A DNA stretch of 16,728 bases, from positions 1 through 16,728 of the forward strand of contig JACIWD010000112.1 in NCBI GenBank assembly GCA_014361165.1, written 5' to 3'. Source of the DNA: Candidatus Mnemosynella bozhongmuii. Lineage in GTDB: Archaea; Halobacteriota; Archaeoglobi; Mnemosynellales; Mnemosynellaceae. The notes beneath the pieces were generated by a model that saw only the letters and a list, made by a program, of their open reading frames with translations, did no database searches and had not been told where the DNA came from. Positions 1-7,231 of this stretch are shown one piece after another (position 1 is the first letter of the stretch; each line of letters begins with the position of its first letter). A program made the translations under genes and the position numbers.

Positions 1-1
1 T

Positions 2-628
2 TTGGATATAAGCTTCCAGACAATTCTCTCCGAACCCGCACCCCTTGATGCCCTTGTTCAACGGTTTGGAAGGGTGAACAGACAGGGATGGAAACACAAT
101 AAAATATCTGATGTCTATGTTTTGACTGAAGGTTCTGAGAAAGACAGAAAGGTTTACAAACCATATTCGGTTGTAGAGGATAGCATAAAGATTTTGAATG
201 ATTTGAATGGCGAGAAACTTAAAGAGTCGGTCATCCCAGATTTAGTAAGTGGGGCTTATTCCAGAATTAAAGAAGAGCTTCTTAAGGAAATTGAAAAATA
301 CAAAGATGATGCTTTAAAACTTTTTGAAACTCTGCAACCTCTGAAGAAATCTGAGAGCGAAGAGCATTTTTACAAGATGTTTCAGGGACTGGAAGTCGTT
401 CCAAGAAAGTATTATGAAAAAGCTATTGAAGCTGTTGAAAAAGGTAGAGGTATAGAAATTTACAGATATTTGGTTTCAATTCCTTACTGGAAATATTTTG
501 CCCTGCAAGATAGGTTCGGAAATGTTTTTGATTATGATTCAAAACACAGAATTGTGGTAGCGAATCTTAAATATAGCTCAGAACATGGACTTTTGGACGA
601 GATTGAAAGCGATGTGGAAATACTTTAA
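2..628 (+). CDS. cas3: CRISPR-associated helicase Cas3, C-terminal part (5' truncated by window)
   Basis: This is the last 208 residues of a Cas3 helicase, the ATP-driven enzyme that unwinds and degrades target DNA after Cascade recognition in type I CRISPR interference. The opening residues D-I-S-F and the helicase motif VI (QRFGRVNRQG, residues 20-29, with the arginine finger) are diagnostic; the preceding SEPAPLDALV is also typical of Cas3. The rest is a lysine- and glutamate-rich helical C-terminal region. The RecA1 domain and any HD nuclease domain lie outside the window, so the subtype cannot be fixed. The TTG at position 2 is simply an in-frame leucine, not a start. Base composition is AT-rich: 18 G+C in the 60 bases 241-300, against 29 in 60 in a cas1 line. 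It converges on the cas4-cas1-cas2 operon rather than leading into it. Confidence 0.93.
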   Translation: MDISFQTILSEPAPLDALVQRFGRVNRQGWKHNKISDVYVLTEGSEKDRKVYKPYSVVEDSIKILNDLNGEKLKESVIPDLVSGAYSRIKEELLKEIEKYKDDALKLFETLQPLKKSESEEHFYKMFQGLEVVPRKYYEKAIEAVEKGRGIEIYRYLVSIPYWKYFALQDRFGNVFDYDSKHRIVVANLKYSSEHGLLDEIESDVEIL

Positions 629-766
629 CAGAAGTGTTTCAATTTTCATAGCTCATAGGGCTGTTTAAACCAAAAATCTTGGAAAACAAAGAAGTAAGTA
701 AATTGAGCAAAAATCAGAAAAACACAAGGTTGTAATTCTGAAAGAGATGTAAAAAATTCAAACCTC
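629..766. other. Convergent intergenic spacer between cas3 and cas2
   Basis: An AT-rich spacer between two convergent genes. A reading frame begins at ATG 612 inside the cas3 end, runs 18 codons (MWKYFNRSVSIFIAHRAV) and stops at TAA 666-668. The overlapping ATG looks like the translational coupling seen between cas genes, so it may be the stump of a lost downstream gene, but it is too short to identify. No repeated unit of CRISPR length is present. Confidence 0.4.
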
Positions 767-1042
767 TCATATAATATCCCCTATCTCGCTCTTCTCAGTT
801 CCGAGAATCTCCCTTTTAACAGCGTCTCTTGTTCTGAATCTGTAGATCACGATCATGTCCTCGTCCTCGTTTATAATCCTCTCAAGACCCATTTTGATCT
901 CCTTCAGATCTCCCTCGGTTATCTCGCCCTCAAAAACAGAGTTCTGAACCCAGTTCAGATACATCCTCAGAAACTTCTTCACCCTGTTAACCCTCTGCAC
1001 ATTCACATCGTATGCTATGATGACGTACAATCTCACCACCAC
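767..1042 (-). CDS. cas2: CRISPR-associated endoribonuclease/integrase subunit Cas2
   Basis: Cas2 forms the central dimer of the Cas1-Cas2 integrase that inserts new spacers into CRISPR arrays. The 91-residue length and the first beta strand YVIIAYDVN, with the conserved aspartate, are typical of the ferredoxin-fold Cas2 family. NWVQNSVFEGEI follows as the second family signature. The start is uncertain: GTG codons at 1042, 1039 and 1036 and a TTG at 1030 are all in frame. The TTG would give the usual Cas2 N-terminus (M-Y-V-I-I), while the GTGs overlap the 3' end of cas1 by up to 10 bases and imply translational coupling. It is the last gene of the cas4-cas1-cas2 operon. Confidence 0.93.
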   Translation of the reverse strand: MVVRLYVIIAYDVNVQRVNRVKKFLRMYLNWVQNSVFEGEITEGDLKEIKMGLERIINEDEDMIVIYRFRTRDAVKREILGTEKSEIGDII

Positions 1043-2001
1043 ATCACAAGAGGTTCATATTTCTCGATTCCGAGAAGATGCTTCACAAGCTTGTAGCATT
1101 CCAGCCTTATGAGTCTCTGATAGGAAACATTCCTTCCGAGCTTCCTGTGCTTCACGGTTTCCCCGAGCCTCTCGCTGAACTCTCTGATGAATTTCCTCTT
1201 CCCCCCCTCATTAAGAAGGACTCCGTTAAATCTGCTGTCAAAATCCTCCTCTGTGATTATCCTCCTGTTCACAAGAGAGAATACAAGCCTGTCAACTATT
1301 ATCGGTTTGAAAATCTCGGAAATGTCGAGAGCGAGGCTGAATCTCCTTTCAGATGGTTCGTGAAGATAGCTTATCGCTGGATGGAGCTGAGTGTGATAGA
1401 TCTCGGAGAGAACTGAAGCGTAGAGCATCGAGTTTCCGAAGCTGAGCATCGCGTTAACCTCATTCTCGGGAGGCATTCTTGTTCGCCTCTCAAATTTCAT
1501 GTGCTTCAGAATCCTGTCGAAGTTCCCGTAATATCGATTTCTCGCAATCGCCTCAGCTCCCATGAGCTCCTCTATGCTTTCTGCACTCTCAAGATTCTGA
1601 AGAGCTGAGATAACTTCTGAGTCATCGAAATCATTCTTTCTGAGAACTCTCGCCATGTTCATTACAGAGCCCTCAACAAATGCTCTCGCAAGATAGAGCC
1701 TCTTCCTCCCATCCAGATGATGTTCCGCCTGTCTGAGAACAACCTCTCCGGAGATGAGGGTCTCTCTGGGATAGAAAGAGCCAATGTAGTAGCCATGACG
1801 GTTGAAGAAATGAACTGGGACGCCCTCTTTTGCCAGAAGGCTCAGTGCCTTTGAGCTTATGCTCAGAGAGCCGAGAGCGTAGATTGAGTAGATTGAATTT
1901 ATTGGTATCGCTCTTCTTCCATCCTTGTTCTCAAAATAAATCGTGTTCTCATCTCTCTTCAGCTTCCCATCAGATAAAATGTAAAAATTTCTTCTGCTCA
2001 T
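1033..2001 (-). CDS. cas1: CRISPR-associated endonuclease/integrase Cas1
   Basis: Cas1 is the metal-dependent integrase that catalyses spacer acquisition. The chosen ATG at 2001 gives 322 residues beginning MSRRNFYILSDGKL, the usual Cas1 opening, with GGAAAG just upstream. The frame stays open further upstream to 2142, but that part overlaps cas4 and is not Cas1-like. Residues 1-80 are the N-terminal beta domain. The C-terminal helical domain carries the likely catalytic set E150 (LMGAEAIARNRYY), H214 (SYLHEP) and D226/E229 (LALDISEIFKP). The order and spacing match active Cas1 proteins, so it should be functional. It lies 10 bases after cas4 and overlaps cas2. Confidence 0.96.
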   Translation of the reverse strand: MSRRNFYILSDGKLKRDENTIYFENKDGRRAIPINSIYSIYALGSLSISSKALSLLAKEGVPVHFFNRHGYYIGSFYPRETLISGEVVLRQAEHHLDGRKRLYLARAFVEGSVMNMARVLRKNDFDDSEVISALQNLESAESIEELMGAEAIARNRYYGNFDRILKHMKFERRTRMPPENEVNAMLSFGNSMLYASVLSEIYHTQLHPAISYLHEPSERRFSLALDISEIFKPIIVDRLVFSLVNRRIITEEDFDSRFNGVLLNEGGKRKFIREFSERLGETVKHRKLGRNVSYQRLIRLECYKLVKHLLGIEKYEPLVMWW

Positions 2002-2011
2002 CTTTCCAGCC

Positions 2012-2509
2012 TCACGTGAAGCAGAATTCGAAATAAGCGCACTTTCTGCACTTCTTTCCTCTTTCAGCCGGAGGAATCTCTCCTCTCTTAACCTCCTCCA
2101 CCCCGGCAACAATCTCCTCAATCTCCTTGAAGAGTTCGTCATTCAGCTCAATCTCAACATTCTCCTTAATTTTTGGGTAGCTCAGCACCCCTCTTGCCTC
2201 TATCCCGAGATTTGAGAGGTAATAGAGATAGTATGCGAGCTGATAAAAATCTGCTTCCTCCATGGATTTTGACTTCTTCACCTCTCTTATTTCGAGATTT
2301 TCACCTCTTCTCACAGCATCAATCGCTATTGGACCTATCCTCACGTCCCTCTCATCCCTTTCGTAGAACTCCCTGTGAATCAGCCTCCCGAGTTTCACAA
2401 GCTCGCTCTCATTCTCAAAATTTATGTTGTGGCTGAAGAGCCAGAGTTTTCTCCTGCAGACAAAGTAATAGTTTATCTCAACTCCTCTGACATACATTTC
2501 TTCAATCAT
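2012..2509 (-). CDS. cas4: CRISPR-associated RecB-like exonuclease Cas4
   Basis: Cas4 is an iron-sulfur nuclease that trims prespacers and helps set PAM-correct orientation before Cas1-Cas2 integration. The 165-residue protein has the four expected cluster cysteines: C18 (FVCRRKLW) and C154, C157 and C163 (CRKCAYFEFC). RecB-family nuclease residues are visible as H45, D64, E76-V-K78 and the QxxxY motif at Q90. All key residues are present. It is the first gene of the adaptation operon, and a TATA-like stretch about 26 bases upstream of ATG 2509 suggests leaderless transcription. The ATG at 2497 (MYVRGVEINYY) is a possible alternative start. Confidence 0.95.
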   Translation of the reverse strand: MIEEMYVRGVEINYYFVCRRKLWLFSHNINFENESELVKLGRLIHREFYERDERDVRIGPIAIDAVRRGENLEIREVKKSKSMEEADFYQLAYYLYYLSNLGIEARGVLSYPKIKENVEIELNDELFKEIEEIVAGVEEVKRGEIPPAERGKKCRKCAYFEFCFT

Positions 2510-2531
2510 CCAATTTTTACTTATTTTTCCT

Positions 2532-2543
2532 GATAAATAAAGA
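2532..2543 (-). promoter_or_regulatory. Likely TATA box of cas4-cas1-cas2
   Basis: On the minus strand the sequence reads CTTTATTTATCA, centred about 28 bases before the cas4 ATG at 2509. This spacing predicts a leaderless transcript. It is inferred from position and composition only. Confidence 0.5.
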
Positions 2544-2612
2544 ATTTGTTTTGCCGCAAAATGAGGGAGACCTCTTCAATCTCATCTCTGAGCTCACAGA
2601 ATTTGAGAAAAA

Positions 2613-2620
2613 TTTAAATT
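2613..2620 (+). promoter_or_regulatory. Likely TATA box of aglB
   Basis: TTTAAATT sits about 26 bases before ATG 2643, within an A-rich context. No Shine-Dalgarno sequence precedes the ATG, so a leaderless mRNA is likely. Confidence 0.5.
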
Positions 2621-2642
2621 TCACCTGCTCTTACTCTCACCG

Positions 2643-5153
2643 ATGAACAGGGAGATTCTTCACAGGCACTGGCACTGGCTGTTTCTTGTCTCTGCAATGA
2701 TTGTGAGCATTTATCTGAGAGTTCTGAACCCCTGGAGTGCAATCTTCGGTGAGGAGGTCAGATTCATAGGTAACGATCCGTGGTATTACTCAAGGCTCAT
2801 AGAGAGCACCGTGAGGAACTTTCCCTCAAGAATCTGGTTTGACGCATTCACAAACTTCCCGTATGGCACCTACACGCATTTCGGACCGTTCGTCGTTTAT
2901 TTCGGAGCTTTTCTGGCCAAAATCACAGGAGCCTCTGATGTGGAATCGATAAGAAGGGTCATCGCATTCATTCCAGCTATCGGCGGAACCCTTCTTGTTC
3001 TCCCCACGTATCTTCTCGTGAAGGAGCTCTCGAACAGAAGAGCCGGGGTGATTGCTGCATTTCTCGTGGCAGTCATGCCGGGTCAGCTCCTCTACCGCAG
3101 CCTTCTGGGTTTCAACGACCACCACATCTGGGAGGCCTTCTGGACAGTTACGACTCTTGCATTCTTCCTGAAATCGATGAACGTTCTTAGAGATGGAGAT
3201 CTGAAAGAGAAGATCAGAAACTGGAGGACTCTCATATTCCCGGTTGCTGGAGGAATCTCGCTCGGAATGTATCTTCTCTCCTGGGCTGCAGGCTTCATTC
3301 TCGCCCCTCTACTCCTCCTCTTCATCTTCCTTCTCTTTGTTCTGAAGAAATACCTTGAAGTGGATCCGAAGGTGGCCGGAGTTACCGGATTTTTTGTCTT
3401 CATCGTCGCCTCCATCATCTATCTTCCCTTCTCCTTCAAATTCCCCGGAATCTCCATGACGCATTACGGAGTTCTTCAGCTCCTCGTTCTGCTCCTATCA
3501 GCCCTCATCTCAGCAGTTTTCGTTGCAATCGATCTCCTTCATGAGAGAGGATATTTTGAGAGAGCGGGAATAAGGAGAGAGGATGCCTCCTCCCTCATCA
3601 TTCTTCTCCTCGGAGTTCTCTCGGTTGTGATCTTCTATCTCCTCTATGCTCCAGTTGTCAGGGGAATCATCGGAGTTTTAATCCCCGGAGCATACGGCAG
3701 AACCATTGCGGAGGTTCAGCCCTTCTTCATCGAGAACGGAGAGTTCACGCTTGCGAGAGCCTGGAATCAGTTCTCGATAACATTCTTCTTCTCAATGGTC
3801 TCAATTCTTTACCTTCTCTACACCTTTGTGAGGAGGAGAGATGAGAGAGCGTTCCTCATCCTCATATGGTCAGTTTCAATGCTCGCTGCTCTTGCAGGTC
3901 AGATAAGATTTTCATATTACTTCGGAGCTGTCTCAGCAGTTCTCTCAGGAGTCATTGCAGATGTCATTCTGGAGAGAACAGGATTTTACAGATTCCGCGA
4001 GGCAGAGGTCTCAGGAACAAAGAAGGGAAGGAAGAAATACAGGAAGGGAGCTGATTATTCGAAACTGATCTCGGGAGTCATCCTCATTCTCATTCTGATT
4101 TTTCCAACCGCATCCTCCGCGAATTCCCAGAGCTCCGCCGAGACACTTGAGGCATCTCGCTCAACGATAAATGATGACTGGTATTACTCGCTTCTCTGGA
4201 TGAGGGAGAACACTCCGAATGCAAGCTTCTACGAGGACTTCTACTATCAGATCTATCATCCAGTTGGTTTCAACGAGCGTTATCCCTATCCCGATGAAGC
4301 TTACGGTGTCATGAGCTGGTGGGACTACGGACACTGGATAACGGCAATAGCTCACAGAATTCCCAATGCAAATCCATTCCAGCAGGGAGCAAAGGTTGCC
4401 TCGGAATTTCTAACATCGATGAACGAGAGTGTCGCCCTTGAAATCCTCGATGACCTCGGATCGAAGTATGTTGTGACGGATATAGAGATGGCATCTCTGA
4501 AATATCATGCCATAAGAGTCTGGGCAGAGGACGAGGAGGGTTACGTCACAGTTGTGAATGTCTCTGTCTTCAACCACACGATCGGGCTTCCGTTCAACAG
4601 CCCCAAGTTCTATTCCACAATTCTCGGAAAACTGCATTATCTCGATGGAAGCGGTCTACAGCATTTCAGACTGATTCATGAATCTGAGAATTATGTTGTC
4701 AGCTATAAAGTGGCAAATCTGGGAACAGGCAGAATAATAACATCCTTCTATCAGAGCAACTACAGCTCTGCAGCTGACTTTTACAGCCAGCTGAGAAATC
4801 CTGCGCTTACCCAAATGGGAGCTTACTATGCGGTTGTTTACGATCCAACTCCTCCGAGCTCATACGTGAAGATATTTGAGAGGGTTGAAGGAGGAGTCAT
4901 AAGAGGGACTGCAGAGGAGACAGTGAAGATCTATGCGACGATTGAAACAAATACGGGCAGAACGTTCACGTATTACAACGAGGTGGAGCCCGTGAATGGA
5001 GTTTATGAGGTCAGAGTTCCGTATTCCTCGAATATGCCGTATGATGTGAGGATGATAGGGGATTACACCATTGAGAGCGGTGGAGAGGTCAGACATCTGA
5101 GCTTCACGGAAGAGGAGATTCAGAGCGGAGCTGTGAAGATTGTGAACTTCTAA
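2643..5153 (+). CDS. aglB: Archaeal oligosaccharyltransferase AglB (long form)
   Basis: AglB is the membrane STT3-type enzyme that transfers a lipid-linked glycan to Asn in N-X-S/T sequons of exported proteins. The 836 residues match the long AglB form. About 13 transmembrane helices fill residues 12 to roughly 470, followed by a soluble extracytoplasmic domain. Catalytic signatures are intact: the first metal motif around D45 (GNDPWYYS), the second at D159-H-H161, the TIAE element with E357, and the sequon-binding WWDYG at 559-563. A DK-like motif lies near D603 to K608 (ILDDLGSKYVVTD). These match positions known from the Archaeoglobus fulgidus enzyme (D47, D161, H163, E360). The aglJ-like glycosyltransferase follows immediately, so synthesis of the glycan donor and its transfer are probably linked. 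Confidence 0.96.
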   Translation: MNREILHRHWHWLFLVSAMIVSIYLRVLNPWSAIFGEEVRFIGNDPWYYSRLIESTVRNFPSRIWFDAFTNFPYGTYTHFGPFVVYFGAFLAKITGASDVESIRRVIAFIPAIGGTLLVLPTYLLVKELSNRRAGVIAAFLVAVMPGQLLYRSLLGFNDHHIWEAFWTVTTLAFFLKSMNVLRDGDLKEKIRNWRTLIFPVAGGISLGMYLLSWAAGFILAPLLLLFIFLLFVLKKYLEVDPKVAGVTGFFVFIVASIIYLPFSFKFPGISMTHYGVLQLLVLLLSALISAVFVAIDLLHERGYFERAGIRREDASSLIILLLGVLSVVIFYLLYAPVVRGIIGVLIPGAYGRTIAEVQPFFIENGEFTLARAWNQFSITFFFSMVSILYLLYTFVRRRDERAFLILIWSVSMLAALAGQIRFSYYFGAVSAVLSGVIADVILERTGFYRFREAEVSGTKKGRKKYRKGADYSKLISGVILILILIFPTASSANSQSSAETLEASRSTINDDWYYSLLWMRENTPNASFYEDFYYQIYHPVGFNERYPYPDEAYGVMSWWDYGHWITAIAHRIPNANPFQQGAKVASEFLTSMNESVALEILDDLGSKYVVTDIEMASLKYHAIRVWAEDEEGYVTVVNVSVFNHTIGLPFNSPKFYSTILGKLHYLDGSGLQHFRLIHESENYVVSYKVANLGTGRIITSFYQSNYSSAADFYSQLRNPALTQMGAYYAVVYDPTPPSSYVKIFERVEGGVIRGTAEETVKIYATIETNTGRTFTYYNEVEPVNGVYEVRVPYSSNMPYDVRMIGDYTIESGGEVRHLSFTEEEIQSGAVKIVNF

Positions 5154-5160
5154 AAATTTA
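5151..5160 (+). promoter_or_regulatory. Possible internal promoter for the aglJ-like gene
   Basis: TAAAAATTTA covers the aglB stop codon and is centred about 32 bases before ATG 5188. It could give a separate short-leader or leaderless transcript starting at 5188. There is no Shine-Dalgarno sequence before either candidate ATG, which fits leaderless translation. This is inference. Confidence 0.35.
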
Positions 5161-5187
5161 TGTTTCATGAAGCTCAAGAGCTCTCTG

Positions 5188-6081
5188 ATGGAAGACGTCT
5201 GCATTCTCATCCCAACGCTCAATGAAGCCGAGACGATAGGCGAACTTGTGAGGAGATTCAGGGAGCTCGGATATTCGGATATCCTCGTGATTGACGGAGG
5301 AAGCACTGACGGAACAAGGGAGATTGCCTCAAGAGAGGGCGCCAGAGTTGTTCTCCAGAAGGGCAGAGGGAAGGGCTCAGCAATAATTCAGGCTCTGGAA
5401 ATGATAGATAAGGAAATAACAGTGATGATAGATGGAGATGGAACATATCTTCCGGAGGATTCCTTCAGGCTTGTGGAGGAGGTCAGAAAAGGAGCCGATC
5501 ACGTCATAGGAAACAGATTCGCTGATTACGAGAAGGGCTCCTTCACCTTTCTGAATCTCATCGGAAACAGAATTCTGAACATTCTTTTCTCAACCGGATA
5601 CGGTTTGCCTTTAAATGACATTCTTTCGGGTTACAGGGCTTTCAGAACGAAGAAAATAAGGGAGCTGAATTTAAAGCAATCTGGATTCGAAATAGAGGCT
5701 GAGATGACGATAGAGAGCGTGAGAAACGGTTTGAGGGTTGTGGAAGTTCCTATAAGTTACAGAAGGAGGAGAGGAACGAAGACGAAGCTGAATCCCATCA
5801 GGGATGGGATGAGAATAGGTCTGACGATATACAGGATGATGAAGATGCACAACCCCCTGATGTATTTCGGATTTCTCGGGATCTTCATGATTTTCATCGG
5901 ACTGATCAGCGGAATCTATGTTGTTGTTGAGTGGACGAAAGGAATAACACACAGTCTGCTGAGCGTCCTCACAGCTCTCTTTATCATCACCGGATTTCAG
6001 ATTTTCATGTTCGGAGTCATAAGCGATCTGATAGTTTCCCTGCACAGAGAGCTCATGAGAGAGATTAAAAAATTAAAGTAA
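5188..6081 (+). CDS. aglJ: AglJ-type family 2 glycosyltransferase (dolichol-linked glycan assembly)
   Basis: This GT-A fold enzyme probably adds the first sugar from a nucleotide sugar to dolichol phosphate for N-glycosylation, as Haloferax AglJ does. Numbering is from the upstream ATG at 5167. VCILIPTLNEAETIGELV (residues 11-28) is the nucleotide-sugar binding start, VIDGGSTDGT (41-50) follows, D89-G-D91 is the metal-binding DXD, and VIGNRF (113-118) and SGYRAFR (154-160) are family motifs. Two C-terminal membrane segments lie near 232-254 and 263-291, ending in a basic tail. I prefer ATG 5188 because MEDVCILIPTLNE matches usual family starts and a TATA-like stretch lies upstream of it. ATG 5167 adds seven residues. 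It directly follows aglB, and its last nine bases overlap the convergent KaiC-like gene. The exact sugar is unknown. Confidence 0.85.
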   Translation: MEDVCILIPTLNEAETIGELVRRFRELGYSDILVIDGGSTDGTREIASREGARVVLQKGRGKGSAIIQALEMIDKEITVMIDGDGTYLPEDSFRLVEEVRKGADHVIGNRFADYEKGSFTFLNLIGNRILNILFSTGYGLPLNDILSGYRAFRTKKIRELNLKQSGFEIEAEMTIESVRNGLRVVEVPISYRRRRGTKTKLNPIRDGMRIGLTIYRMMKMHNPLMYFGFLGIFMIFIGLISGIYVVVEWTKGITHSLLSVLTALFIITGFQIFMFGVISDLIVSLHRELMREIKKLK

Positions 6082-6810
6082 TCTCCTTGTTGTCTCAACC
6101 TCAACTCCTCTCTCGGTGAGCTCATAGGGAATCATCGTTCTGCTCGGGAAATGGCCTTTCATTTTGAGAATCTTCAGATAATTCCTGATCTGAGTCCCAT
6201 CTTCGCGAGTTATGAGCTCGATGACGACATCGCACAGATGCTTCATCATGTTCTCCTGAGCCTCGCTGTGCATCCCGCGTGACATGAAGAGGAAGTGAAT
6301 GCTCCTTGAAGCTCTGGCCGAGACCCCCATGAGCTCGACAACATCCGCAACATCCTTCTCATCGTAAGATCTGAGGAAATAAGAGAGAGTGTCAACAATG
6401 ATTCTTTTACCCTTCCTTCTCTCATCGAGAAGGATCTCTCTCAGAGATGTCAGGGCATCAAAACCACCGAAAAAATCATCTCGAGATGTCCTGAGCGCGT
6501 ATTCGGGAAAGATGCTCGCGTATCTCTCGCTGTAAATGTCAATGAATTCAAGAGCTCCACTCTCAATGTATTTTTCCAGATTTCCTTCGAACTCTCTCAA
6601 AATCTCCACAATCTCTTCAACAGGAGAGTCCGTGTTCACATAACAGACGCTCCCGTTTGATCTCAGGGTTCCGAGTGTGAAATGGGCTGAGAAAATCTCA
6701 TATCCTGCACCGGGATCGAAGAGAATCAGAACCGTGCTTCCGGCTGGAAGACCTCCCCCTAGCTGAGCGTCCAGCGTCTCTATCCCCGTGGTGAGAAGCT
6801 CTCCCCTCAC
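6073..6810 (-). CDS. KaiC/RAD55-like RecA-superfamily protein with degenerate Walker A
   Basis: A single-domain KaiC/GvpD/RAD55-like protein of 245 residues. The N-terminal TTGIETLDAQLGGGLPAGS is the standard KaiC-like lead-in. The following P-loop reads DPGAGYEIFS (residues 32-41), with Y37 where the nucleotide-binding lysine should be and no Thr/Ser after it. A Walker B-like strand RIIVDTLSYFL ends at D140. The C-terminal KMKGHFPSRTMIPYELTERGVEVE resembles the KaiC-like closing strands. Canonical ATP hydrolysis is therefore doubtful, and a regulatory or scaffold role is possible. It starts at GTG 6810, divergent from hisI with only 43 bases between, and its 3' end overlaps the aglJ-like gene by nine bases. 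Function is unknown. Confidence 0.8.
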   Translation of the reverse strand: MRGELLTTGIETLDAQLGGGLPAGSTVLILFDPGAGYEIFSAHFTLGTLRSNGSVCYVNTDSPVEEIVEILREFEGNLEKYIESGALEFIDIYSERYASIFPEYALRTSRDDFFGGFDALTSLREILLDERRKGKRIIVDTLSYFLRSYDEKDVADVVELMGVSARASRSIHFLFMSRGMHSEAQENMMKHLCDVVIELITREDGTQIRNYLKILKMKGHFPSRTMIPYELTERGVEVETTRRLL

Positions 6811-6823
6811 ACTACCACTTGTG

Positions 6824-6837
6824 TTAAATAGATAAAG
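6824..6837. promoter_or_regulatory. Abutting divergent TATA boxes for hisI (+) and the KaiC-like gene (-)
   Basis: The 43-base gap between the two GTG starts contains TTAAATA next to GATAAAG. The first lies about 26 bases before hisI GTG 6854, and the complement of the second (CTTTATC) lies about 26 bases before GTG 6810. Both genes are thus predicted to be leaderless from back-to-back promoters that probably compete for TBP/TFB. Confidence 0.5.
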
Positions 6838-6853
6838 AGAATATTAAAAAATT

Positions 6854-7231
6854 GTGTCCGTGAATCTGAAATTTGATGAGAGAGGACTCATTCCCGTGGT
6901 TGTTCAGGATTTCGAGAGCGGAGAGGTTCTCATGCTTGCCTACATGAACAGAGAGGCTCTCGAACTGACAGTGAGAACAGGAGAGGCGCACTACTGGAGC
7001 AGGGAGAGGAGGAAAATCTGGAAGAAGGGAGAGATATCCGGAAACACCCAGAAGGTGAGGGACATTCTGGTTGACTGTGATGGAGATGCCCTTCTTCTGA
7101 AGGTAGAGCAGAGAGGAGGAGCATGTCACGAGGGATACAGAAGCTGTTTCTTCAGAAGGCTGAGCGGAGAGATAATCATGGAAAGAATTTTCAATCCCGA
7201 GGAGGTTTACAGCAATGAAGGTCGTTCCTGA
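6854..7231 (+). CDS. hisI: Phosphoribosyl-AMP cyclohydrolase
   Basis: HisI opens the adenine ring of phosphoribosyl-AMP, the third step of histidine biosynthesis. At 125 residues it is the stand-alone archaeal form without the HisE pyrophosphatase domain. Signatures are intact: LMLAYMNREALELT near the N-terminus, GEAHYWSRER (43-52), and W56-KKGEISGNTQ. The metal-binding region VDCDGDALL has D74, D76 and D78 for Mg and C75 for Zn; C91 and C98 complete the Zn site (RGGACHEGYRSCFF). The start is GTG 6854, with an in-frame GTG at 6860 as an alternative; no Shine-Dalgarno is seen, which fits leaderless expression. Its end overlaps the PIN-KH gene by 17 bases. No other his genes are present. Confidence 0.96.
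   Translation: MSVNLKFDERGLIPVVVQDFESGEVLMLAYMNREALELTVRTGEAHYWSRERRKIWKKGEISGNTQKVRDILVDCDGDALLLKVEQRGGACHEGYRSCFFRRLSGEIIMERIFNPEEVYSNEGRS
7199..7206 (+). promoter_or_regulatory. Shine-Dalgarno site inside hisI for the PIN-KH gene
   Basis: GAGGAGGT lies eight bases before ATG 7215, within the hisI coding sequence. It fixes the start of the downstream gene and indicates translation from a shared mRNA. Confidence 0.75.

Noticed and set aside
629..766. Possible degenerate CRISPR repeat (GTTTCAATTTTC near 638)
   Set aside because: Only one copy of a short resemblance and no regularly spaced repeats, so there is no array.
2002..2142. N-terminal extension of the cas1 frame (47 residues)
   Set aside because: It overlaps the cas4 coding sequence and its Arg/Ser-rich residues are unlike Cas1; ATG 2001 gives a standard N-terminus.
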